A DNA stretch of 64,000 nt from Gymnogyps californianus (lineage: Eukaryota > Chordata > Aves > Accipitriformes > Cathartidae). Under the pieces are notes generated by a model, which searched no databases, was not told the origin of the DNA, and saw nothing but the letters and a program-made list of their open reading frames with translations. The translations under genes were made by a program, and so were the position numbers. The stretch is taken from positions 6,758,001-6,822,000 of the forward strand of contig NC_059486.1 in NCBI RefSeq assembly GCF_018139145.2. Reading direction: 5' to 3'. Shown here piece after piece: positions 49,701 through 61,700 of this stretch; position 1 is the first letter of the stretch; each line of letters starts with the position of its first letter.

Positions 49701-52700
49701 TATTGCCTCAGTTTGAGACTTCTCTAACACTCCAGCATCGCAGAATGTATTTTACATGATGATTAGTAATGAGGAAGGGTTTCTCTATAGATCAAAGTGT
49801 TATTGGGAATCAAGTTTGGCACACAGTTCTGCTTCTTATTTCTGCATTGTCAGATACTTCATTCACACCCACACAGATGTGTGGGTCATGCCTTGAGGGG
49901 CCCAAGCCAGTAAAGGTCCAGCAATATCCTTGGCTCATGAGACAACATATGGTGATGTTTAGCTTGTCCTTCCAGTTGCTTGGAGGCATAAACCTTTGTG
50001 TCTTTGCAAGGAGAAACATTCTTCTTCCACCACCAATCAGGATTGCTGTTGAGAAGAGAATGGGGTAAGGAATAACATTTGTTAGGTCCAACAAGGAGTT
50101 TCTGAATGCTATTGCTTCTCTAAGGCTATACACATCTCCTACATGGAAGCAGTTGGATATCTCAGGCTAACCCCCTTGAATATCTTTACTAATCTAAAAT
50201 GAATTATTTTAACAATCTTCTGCAAATGCAACTAGCATAGCCAAACTCCAGCTAAGATGGCCAACCACTTTAGCTTCCTGGCAGGACTTGCGCTTAAATT
50301 CCTAATCTGGTGAAGCTTTGCAGATGTTTCTACTTTGAATAATTCATTTAAATCAATGGAACTGCCTGCCTTGTATGGAGCTAAATACATAAAATTCTGA
50401 AGAATTGGGGCAGGCTTAAGTAATCTTGTTTTGCAGAATTTTAATTAACATACACTTTTGTGTAAGAGCTATGTGTTCCGACAATCTGTAGAAATGGGTC
50501 AATGTGAATGAAGAGTCCATTAGTTACTTCCAAAGCTTTAGAAATTAACCTGAAATTTTACTAATTTGTACTGAAACAGAACATGAGATGAAATCAGACC
50601 CCCAAATACAGAAATTTCTCCTTTCCCTTGATAGGAGCTGAAACTTGTATGACCATCCTGTGACATAGCCAAAGAACAATGTGAAATTCCAGCAGCCTTC
50701 CTGTTTGAGGAGACTTTACTACAATAACAGTTGTGAGACTTCAGCTTCCTGTTCTGCACCCTCCCAAACGGTTCACTGTGTTTCATCTCTCGGTTGCCTC
50801 AGCATCCTGTTTTGTGTCTTTGTGTTTTACACTGTAATGCTTACACCCAAGGTGTGGCCCTGGCATCTTTATTTTCAACATTTCCCTGCTTTTAGAATAG
50901 TTAATTCAGCAATTCTGATATTTTTATGTTTTTATGTGATGTAAGCATGAAGAGGGGAAAAAAAGATCTTATCTTGCCTCTGGTTTACCCGATCTCTTCT
51001 TAAAACTCCCTTTAGGCCCTTCCTCAGTGAAAACTACTAATACCCAGTCTACCATAACCTCTGCTTTTAATAAATCCCCTAAAACTTACTTCCTTATTCC
51101 TAATTTGTACCATTTAGTGTATGTTATTGTAATGCACTAATACTTCTCATTGCTAGGAACATCTTTACAGTATCACTAAGTGATAAGTGATAAGAAAGTG
51201 AATTTCATGTGTGATTGCCTGCAAACAAACTTTCTCGTTTTCATGGGACCAGTTGTGCTTGGTAGCAAAAACAAGCATGGGATTAGCAGAGACAGCCTAC
51301 TCTTTTCAGGAACACCAGTGTTCACACTGGTTTATGATTAATAATGTTAGAAGTGGAAGCCTTGATAAAGTTAATGGGCCAGTTTAGGGCTGGCTTGCTG
51401 GTGTTTAAATCAGTTTCTTTGGTTCTGCTTGGAAAACTGAAATTGTCTTTCCCTAGACAATATTTTGCTCTTGTAATCTGTGTGAAACACCCTTTCTGTT
51501 GCTGTTTGAATTGAGCATCAAGATAAGAAATACTCAATTTTGAAACAACAGGTTTAGGGCTTAATTGAAAAGTGACTTTTGTGGAATTAAGCCTCTTCTG
51601 TTCTGCTGTGTGGTTTTTGTTCCTGCTGAGAATGAAATGGAAGTCGCAGGTGACTCTCCATTGCACATGTTCTGTAAAAACTGTTCGATGATGACTGAAG
51701 GGCCTAAACAGATGGATTCTGGATTCTAAAGCTGCTGCTTCTGATAGCTTCAGAAGAAAATCTGGAAAAAACTGCTTCATGTAAAGATGGAAACAAAAGA
51801 TTGAAATTCTGTGTGGCATTGTTTATATATTTATTTTGATTCCATCTGGTTCATCTACTGTAAAGACCTGATGTCATTAACACAAGAAACAACTTCCTAT
51901 GCACTGGAGGATGTCAGATGTTCTCTTCTTGATGGATATATATTCGTGCTTTTCTGGTCACCATCACCCTGGGAGCTCTGGGTGCTGCTGTAATAAATAC
52001 TAATGCTTAGAGCCACTTGAGTGGAAACATTCCGTAGTTGAGTATGAGAATAAAAAGGGAGGAGGGAAATAAAAGTAGCACATTGCGGAGAAAATACTGA
52101 ATACAAGCAGCTTTTGTTTATGAGGAAACTTGTGACCTGCTATTATTTTGGCAGTATGAGAGGATCTTTCACTTACTAGAGAACTGCTAGCATTTGCAGA
52201 TCTGCACTAAAAACACTTTGCTGATATAGCTGTAACATGCTAGAAACACACACTGAGTCCACAGTGACAAACTTTGCTTTACTGGCAAAGCTGTGCTGTG
52301 TGTGATCTTCTGGTGTTACAGAGCCTGGGTAGCAAATAAGTGCAGAAATATATCTTCCCTCTGATATAAGTCAGCTGCAGCTGAGTTATGCTAGAAGCTT
52401 TTGCTAGCAGATAGAGCACTTCCTCGTTTCCCTCTGAAAGGAAGGGGATTGTACAGTGGTGGTCTGTCCTGCAGTACCACTGCTGCCTTGTTGCCGTGAC
52501 TTTGGTAATAATATCTAGAAAGAATATCATGTAACCTTTTTTTTTTTTAATTTGAAAGGTGGCAAGTGATCAACAACTTGGCCAATACAATTAGTAATCT
52601 CTTGTGCTTTTCCTTATACAAACAGAGGTTTCCTGACAGTACTGTGGGAGAATGTGTGTGTTTGGGCCAGGGGGATGTGAATTATTTTCCTTCCAAAAAA

Positions 52701-55700
52701 AGTAAATAAAAATTCAGAAGGCTTTGTGTAAACACTGGGTGTTGTATATGTCCTAGTGAGGCTTTGTACCACTCTCTACCAGGTTACACAGAGCTTGCTT
52801 CTTTCTGCTCAAAGTGCTGAAGAGCAGCTGTTTGGAGTCTGCCATCTGCTGCACTACTCAGCTTTCTCAAAGCTGCTGTAAGCTGTGGGCGTAGAGCACA
52901 ACAGAAAGTCTGTCATCTGTTTTCAAGCCTTTGAAAAAAGTGTAGTCATAGCTGAGGCTCTGGACAAGATGTGGTGGCGTGACCTTTGGTGCCCTGGATG
53001 CTTCCCCCATGCCCACAAAGCTGTTTACTAGAGACTTCTGAATATACCCTCTTAAACTTGAGGGGAAGAAGAGGTGGGGGCATCTTTGAACTGGTGACTT
53101 GTTTGCAACACTCACTGCAAGTGTACTGGGGATTTAATGACCCAAATAAAACCAAATAAGAAGTGATCTTACTAGGGTTTCTGCTTCCTGAAGGAACTTG
53201 TGTATATTCTGTCTTTTCTTTCTGAAGGCTGATATGTAAGGGGTCAGTAACAGTCTTATGATTGATCTGACATATATGAATACACTGTGGCTGTGATGGC
53301 ATGACAGCTGGTCTTTTAAAGTGAAATAAAATAGAGAACTAAATTGTGTTGCAGAAGAGAAACAAGGTGAACAAGAATAGAAGTAAATTCTGTTCTGTAA
53401 CTCATGCCAAATCTAAAGTATGCAAGATATCATAATTGCTTTCTGCTTCCGTGTGTAACTTTATTTTGGCCCACGGGTACGTATATCAACAGAAGCTTTG
53501 CATAGCTCCTTTTAATAATACTGTATGTGTCCAGTAGTCCGGAATCTTTCAAGGAGGAGGATAGCATATAAATTTAAGTGTGTTCTTTATTAGCATAAGT
53601 ATTGCTTTACTCTTTAACTTACATCTATACTCAAGTTTTTAAAATGAGGCTTGTATTTTACCATGAAGTGGCTGGAGGATATGAACTCCATGCTCTAACC
53701 ACTGGCGATCTGACTGTAGCTGGTGGTGAAGCTACAATGCCTCATCTGCACTGTTACAACATGCATTAATTCTTTTTTAATATTTTTTTATTGTGGTCAA
53801 AACACACCCTTTTTGTTAGCAAAGAAATAGCCTCTAGCAAAGAAATTCCAAGTCTGTTTACTAGCCTGTGTACGCTGAGGCTAGGTAATTAGTGTTGCAT
53901 GTGTCATCGAAATGGGGCTGACACATGTTTCTTCTAAGACTCTCTTAAGAGAAGGTAATATCCTTTCATGTAACACATCCCACCAGCTTCCCTCCTCTTC
54001 CCAACACAGTTGTTTTCCCACTTAGGAAACAGCTACAGTATTTCTTCTGATTCATGAAGATTAAATTATTCTAGGTTCAGCCTGTCAGCAGGGTGTCTTG
54101 GGCTTCTTTGAAAGGAAGATTTTAACAATAAGTGACATTCTTCTTTGCTTACAGAAAAGGTTTGAAGTCTGTTATGGTAACTGCAGTGGGCTTCTACTTT
54201 TACACTGGTTGCCATAGGTACTGTGCTTCCAGATACTCTCTAGCCAAGTGAGACCTTGTAGCTCTCAACTAAAGAAGCAGTTCTTACTCTTCTTTAATTA
54301 TATATTTTGTTAACTCTTGAAGTCTCTGAGGATGAAATCAGAGCCAGTAAACACTGAAACTGAATGGAAGATGCCATTGCCTTGGAGCTCCATTTACCTG
54401 AGCTTGAGTAAAAAACAGGCGGACCAATATGGTAGCACTAGTATAAAGTAATCGACAAATATGTTCTGTTTGGAACTGAGGTTGAACTAAATAGGTAGGG
54501 TCATTTTTTAGGCTTTTATCTTTTGTCAACGTGTCAGAATCAACTGTGCAATGTTGTTGCTGGCTGCATAACAAATAAAATCCCAATAAACAACCATTTT
54601 CTTTGTATAAATTTCCAAAACTGTGGAGGGGGAGGAAATGCATAGGAAGCAAAGCTGAATGAAGCATATCAGTACTGAGGAATCTCTGAATTTCCTTTTT
54701 AGGAACTGGATGGCAACTGGAAAAAGTTGAAGGATGTGACATAATAACGCGTAAACCTTTTCTTTGTTACAGGCATCCTGTAAACAGAGGTTTATAGAGG
54801 ACTTGTGAATTATAGCACTTAGTATATTGCGTTTTGTTTAAGCTTCTTTTTATGGACCCAGTTCAGCCAGTCAGGGCTCTGGAAAGCAGAAGTCTACGAA
54901 GTTTAAAATCAAAGTATTAAGCCCTCTTCTGATGCTAAGCTGGAAACCCAGGCTAGATTTGAATTTCTCTTCCAGCATAGCACGGAAATTCTGAAGATGA
55001 CTGAAGCTGTGGCTCTCACTGTCCATTTAAATGCATAGCTGTTTCACTTAATATTTTTTGTCTCTCTTCTTGGAGCTGAAACCTACTTTAACTAAAGCTT
55101 CTGACTTTCAGCAGCATCAGCTACACATCTGACGTTGTTTGTGTGGCTTGTATTTTCATATTCCTTTCTTTTCCACCTATACAAACAAAAATAGGAAGCG
55201 GGATTTTTTTGAGAGGTTTGCCATATCCATTTCGGATGTATTTCTTGCCTGACCTTTTAAAAGGTTGTCTCGTAGTGTCAGAGTGATTATAAGCAGGCAT
55301 TGTTACTTTTAACTTGGGTAGGAAAGGAACTGACTCCCCTAAACATATTAGCCTTAAAAAAGAAATAAAAAGCTAATTTCTGGCTTCCCTTGATGTGATA
55401 TGACTGCAGCTAGCATTGAAAGGACTGCAAACACATTGCCATCTATTTGAAGTACTGAAATGACTCATTAAATAGGCCATCACCGCTACAGAATGCATAG
55501 CATAAAACACGCTTCTGTTAGCAGCCTGCTGACTAACACAATGCATTCTGTTTGCTGCCACAGGAGGTACTCGTACATAGCTGTGAGGATATGACAAGGC
55601 CTCTCTTTCAGGAACACAATGGCAAATGCATTTCAGCTTGTTGTCACTGGGATCTAAAACCTCACAGTCTTCCCCTCCCTGCTCTTCTCTACGCACAAAA

Positions 55701-58700
55701 CCAGTCATCTCTGCTGAACATCTGCAGAGACCAGTTGCTTCCACCATTTCTTACTCTGTAGCTAACCAGTTTTATGCAGGACTTTCTAAATGTTTCCTGG
55801 CAAAACAAAGGCTTGTCCTTGACTTGCTGCGGGTGCCTTAATGTGTTATTTGCTTTGGTTGTATAATTTGTTGCTTTGTGGGTATCAAAAACTCCGTGAA
55901 CAACGGATAAAATGCTTTTTATGGACGTCCACGCTTATTCTTCATTGTGCTCATAGAAAATGTCTGGAATGCGTGTTATGTACTGTAATTGTTAGTGCCT
56001 GCCATGGGAAATATAGTGAATATAAAAGAGTTGTTTTCTAGTAGCCACATTTTAAAGTTGGATGGGGCTTATTTGTTTACAGATTCAAAAGCATTACAGC
56101 AAGTATGTGCTTCCTATAAAGCACATAGCTTGCATAAAGCATTGAGTAAAAAGGAGAGGGTGCGTAGATCATGTAGCATTATTGTCTTTTAGATGCTTAC
56201 CTAAAAGCATCAGCTGAATCACAAGTCTTGGAGTCTTTTCTTATCCTAGTCCCCAGTGCCAACTTTTTGCACCTTCTTCCTGGGTGACTTCTTTGGGGAA
56301 CTTCTAGGCAGGAGAAACTGAGTATTAAAGGGCTGTAGGTTAGTACTGAGCATGACTTTTCTTGTGGAGGGAAGGGAACTGGAGTCTTAAGTAACCTTTT
56401 TGGAGATTTGCTTGTACCATAATGCAGAGATCCTGATACTGTCTGTGGTGAGACAGTTGACTGCAAGCAAAAAATGTTGTGTAGTGAGTAGAAACAAAAT
56501 ATTAGTGTTCAGAGGCTAGAATGGAAGGTAGCAGTTACCATCCGAGAGCTCAAGAGAAGGAGGTACCATCTGCAACCAGAGTGTAAGGCAACAGTTTGAA
56601 AACATGATTCATATGCTTCTTCCTCTTTGCATTCTTGAGAAAGCAGTTGTCCAACTGAAGATCTTACTAAAGATTTGTATGAATAAATACTGAACATATG
56701 GTTCCTCTACTAGTTTACTAATGAAGTTGGAATTATTGGTTGTGTGTAACGCTTTCTAATTCTGAGGTCACTAGCCATAAACAGTGAGGTTGTAGCTCAA
56801 TTTAAACTAATGCAGTCTATTTTGCTTTCCCTTCGTTTTCTTACCAGCAGAGGTGTTTCACCGCTTCTTGCAGCATCGTTGATCCATGCTGCAGTTGATG
56901 AGGTTCTCCAAACAGACTTGACTGAATTTAAGCAGCAAAGTGTGGAAACAGAGGGAGAAGGAGATGAGGAAAGGTTCACCTGTAAGTATACTTTTTTCCT
57001 TCTGTGGTTTTCCCAGAGGCTGTCTGTTGGAAGACTTCAGTGTTTTGAAACGTTTCCCAGAATATTTGGTTAGGCTGTCTGGCAAGCAGCAGTGAACAGA
57101 ACTTTATTTGCTCCTGCTGGGTATCTGTGGGATGAAAGGTAGCTATGCTAGTTTTGTGGGCAAGATGCAAACATGGTGTCTGGAGCCCCGGACTGATCGT
57201 GTGCGTTGGCTTTCTGGAAAGGGAAGAGAGTTTCTCTTCCCAAAAAGAATTAATGACTGTGTCCACTGTGCTTCCTGAACTGAACTAGTTAAGAACTTTT
57301 CTTTTCCTCATTGGATAATTTCACTTAAATTGAACTAGTTCAGTTCCTATCTTAAGTTGATAACCTCTTATATTTTTGAAGTGCCCTTTTCTCTTTGGTA
57401 GACTGACCTTAGCTAATTACTCCTATGTTTTGACATTGACATCATCACGGTTGCTATTGTGCAGCCACGCTGACACCTTAAGTTCATCCATATAATCCAT
57501 CTTGCTTTTGTCTGTTCTTGGGAACCAGATTTTGGGGCTTGTGGCCCCTCCACAACCTGAACATCTTGAAACTCCAGATCTTTCTCTTGGCAAGTTTCTC
57601 AATAGTCTCTGTCTTTATCGATTATTTCTTCTCTTCCCGCCCTCCCCTATAAAGATGGGATGCTGAGGGATGAAGAACCTGACGTATGTGTCTTCTGCCT
57701 GATGCCTGCATTTTCTCCTATCTGAGTGAATTGGAGAGAGAACACACCTTGGTGACTGAGGACTGGGTTTGTGCCTCACACAACAGATGGTCCTATTGCA
57801 TTTACATGCTGAAGTGTTTAACATTAGACTTCACCAAACCTTCAATCCTAGTGCCAAGAACTTAAATGGAGCAGCATGCAGGCAGAGTCAAAGATAAAAA
57901 TGGAGGAGAGATGTCTTAGGCAAACTGGTCTACCCTGTAAGGGGAAATACTCGCCCTTCCATTTCCCTGGGATGACTTGAAAGGCAGTTCAGCGTGCCCC
58001 AGAGGATGCATCTCCAAGCAGAGCTCTGGTGATGGCCAGGATATGACACTTTCCAGAAGCCTATTTTAGTATTCACCTACAAGTCTGAAATGGCAGGAGG
58101 CGGAACACATTTAAGTCTTGCTGCACCCTGAATATTTCATCCCTTGCCTTAATGTTTGTAGCCTTCATATGTCTGGAGAGATTTAGCAAGTTTCCAGCGC
58201 TTTGCACGGGAAGAGTTGGCTTCCTATCAGCTTGGCTGGGGTCTAAACAATATGCCCTGGCTCTCCTCCTCCGGCGCAGGGAGGAATGATTCCGCGGTCG
58301 GCGTTCACGGGAAATGTGAGCAGCGGCATGCGGGACATCAGCAAACCTGCCTCCGAGGCGAGGGCGAGTCCCGGCCGGGCGGGGCCGGGGCGGGGGCGCG
58401 GATCGCGCCCTCTGCCGCTCCCCGGCGGAGCTGCGGCCGCGCGGAGGCTGGCCTCTGCTGGGCTGGGCTCTTGCTGGGGCTGGAGCCGGAGCCTCCCAGC
58501 ACCTCCGTATCGAACCGGTTCGTTCTGCCGGCCTTCAGAGATTCTCGCGGGTGCCTGTTCCAGTCGCTTTGAGTTCAGTCTCCCCAGAGTGCCCCATTTC
58601 TGCACTCCGTGTTCTGTTGTGTGTGTTGGTCTGTGAGCAATCACACGGACTTCAGTGCAACTAACCTAACCTGGAGCAGGATGCTGCCCGAGATGAGGAG

Positions 58701-61700
58701 CTGGCAAAAGAAGAGCTTTGCCTGACTAGATCACTGCAATTGTAAGCAAATAAAGAGGTACAGGCAGCAGTGCTAGACATGGCTTTGTGCAGGGGAAACT
58801 GAAGGAGATCCAGGTACTGATCTTCCATAACTAGAAGCTCTGTATTATCATAGAATTGTGGAATCATTTAAGTTGGAAAAGACCTTTAAGATTGTCGAGT
58901 CCAACCCTAAACCTAACACTGCCAAAGTGTTTCTTTGTTATGTTTGCAGTAATGACCATAAGGCATGTGATAAGATCTCCCATTGTCAAAAGTGATATAA
59001 AAGCATCTCCCTTATTGTCTCCCTTACATCAGAGAGAATTGTATCTTACTGCGTTGTGGCTTTGTGCTCCAGTAATGTATCTTTATTTGCTATTGCTCAA
59101 CCTTTATACGAAAATAACGAACAGCATATTGTAACCCACATATGATAATTACGTAGGTTTTCAGCACAAATATTTCACAAAGCAGCTGGAAACTGGTCAT
59201 CAGAGCATCTTGTAGTCACTCTGCTGGGGACTCTTCATTGACTCTCATGTAATTATCTTTGAGGTGAACTGTAGCAGTAACATAAGATGTGAACTGCTAT
59301 GTATTTGTGAGCCTAGGATTATAATTTCTAGTTCTGGGTTTTATGAAAATCTCGGGCCCATGGACCTTCAGTTTGTGAACCTCATCTGAATGGCTAAGAA
59401 ATTATAATGTTTAGAAACAGTGAATAATGAAGAACTTGATAGGACAGGGACATTTTCTTGATCGTAAGCATCTAATGTCTCTGGAATCCTGTATAGTTAC
59501 ATTGTACTGGTGACACTTGTACAATAATTCATGCTGCTGTTTTACTCTAAAGCCCATAAAGATATGGGATTGGAGTCTACTTTTAAGATAGCGCAGGCAA
59601 AATCAGAAAATCCTTGGATGAGTTCGATCTTGAACTAGTTCAGGTTCTCTCTCACTGCTCCTTGTTGACAAATGCCCCAGAACCTTCGCTGTTCTGATGG
59701 ATGAAACCTTTAATTTCCATCTTATCTATTCATGTCTATTTTATGTTTATACATTCTTGTGTCACCATTGTCATTTAGATCAAATCGCTATTCACCATTC
59801 CCCTATAGAACATTATGGAATCTGCTTACTGTTCAGGTACTTGCTTTGCCTAATCTCAGCAAAGAATTTCTACTTTAAAGGCATTAATTTCTCTGCATGT
59901 TTGGACTGTACTTGTTTTCCCTATCTTGTAATTGCTATTACATCACTTTAACTGTACAACTAGGAAGAAAGATGTTCCTTGTGCTACAGCACAGTATGGA
60001 CTCTCTCTTCCCGCATTGCAGTAATAACTCTCGGGCAAAAAAGCATTCTTGGAATGAAAGAGAAGTGATTATATAAAAGCAAGGTATGTACGTGTGCCTA
60101 TATGAGTACCACTGTTTGATGTGGTATACTGCAGAAGAATTTCTGGTGTTAAGGTACTAAATTCTATGTCAGATTTCACAAGCTTAGTATTTAAACAGCA
60201 GTTTGTGTCCAAGTCTTCTGGTCGGTATTAGTCAAGACATTTACACATATGTAAACTAATAGCTGTAGATAAGGCTATCTAAGATGCTGTCCTATTTAGT
60301 TATATTTGTATATGGGTTTACTTAATATTTAAAGGTTTTAATATCTTGCCCATTCACACCTGCATATTAAGCAAACCAAAAGTAGTTTTGGTTAATATGT
60401 AGTGACTGCTAGACAAAGGTCTGTGTTTAAATTTAAGCTTTCAATTCTCCAGGCCCAGAGATGCATCTGAAGCTGGCCATCCAGTGTTGCTGAGAAAAAG
60501 AAGTGCTTGAGAACTGGGAGTTATAAAAAGGAATTCTGAGGAAGCTTTAATGCTAGCAGTGTTAGCAGGAGTCAGGATAAAATAGAAATAGGAAAGATGT
60601 TTTCGTGTACTGCAGTTCTTTAGGAAACACATTAGTGACCAGCAAATTATTTTTGCTATATAGATGATCTTTTCAATGCTTTTTGAAGTTAGTTGATTTA
60701 GCATTGAGGCAGGATTTTTACTCAAATAACAAAACTTTACATTATTACCTATTCTGAGAGAGACTGCATTGCAAAGCTAGACACAATGTCAAACACCAAA
60801 CCATTCAGTCTGATGAACAATAAGTTTGGATTAATTGATCTTTGGGACCTATCCAGAAAAGGATTTGAGTGTCTGGCTGGAGCTTTTCACACTACGCTCA
60901 ATGGGTGTTTACAGTTCTGCTCTGTAATGACAAAGCAGGAAAGTGGCGGAAGTGTTCTTCTGTCCCTCTAGCTCCTACAACCATGTGTATTTAAAAAGAT
61001 AAAGACAACAGCTTAAAATTCTAATCTGTTCAGCTCAACTATGAGTTGAGCTATTGACTTCAGCAAAACATTCTCAGACTTCCTTGTTGTTTCAGTGGAA
61101 GTGGTTCAGTAGGACATAACCTGACCCAAAGCCAGAGTAATGCTTTTTCAACTCTTGTGTCCAAGACAACAGCAATCTCTTACCTTGAAGGCTTTTCTGC
61201 CTGCTTGATTATTTCCTTTTTTTTTTTTTTTTTTTTTGGTAGGGATGCACTCCTACCATTATATCTTGTGCATTGTACTTGCATAATAGTAACATTTATG
61301 TCTAATATGCCAGACTGATTTGGGGGTCTTTGTTACAATTTTTGTAATGTAATCACCTACTTGATAAGCCTGTGTTTTGAAAGAGAACTAGTAAGTAAAG
61401 AAGCTGCTCGTATCCTTAATGTTATACTGTTTTCCATTGACACTTTCTGTCCACGTTATTCTCAGGAGCCTGTTTTAATTCTTGCAGAGTCTGTAAAGGC
61501 AGAGTGCTGAATGTGTGTATGTAGCTCTAAGGAAAGAAACTTGAAGGAAAGACAGGCCAAAAGATGGGGTAATGTAGGAAAATGGGGCACACAACTTACT
61601 GTTTTATCTTTGTGCTGTCAGTGCTGGATGGAGAGTCGTTGCAGCGCTGCTTCTTTAACAAGCTTCGGGATGTTTGCTTTGAGTGGCAGAAGCAGTTGCC

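Larger units (their letters stand above)
46701..56847 (+). other. PPM1F: PPM1F intron 1 (10.1 kb)
   Basis: Large first intron with no exon I can support. It holds a (TTG)n run at 48023-48038 and a 21-A tract at 48766-48786. Open frames up to about 165 codons occur on both strands (48823-49311 +, 51322-51819 -). They have no recognisable domain and are within chance for this length. Confidence 0.85.

Noticed and set aside
51322..51819. 165-codon minus frame in PPM1F intron 1
   Set aside because: No domain, no promoter or splice context; length within chance expectation.
57331..57342. Palindrome TGAACTAGTTCA repeated at 59631-59642
   Set aside because: Many identical 12-mers are expected by chance in a 64-kb window. 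No flanking similarity was seen.
58216..58644. Three overlapping frames of 116-133 codons on both strands
   Set aside because: All fall in the intragenic CpG island, where low stop-codon frequency produces frames on every strand.
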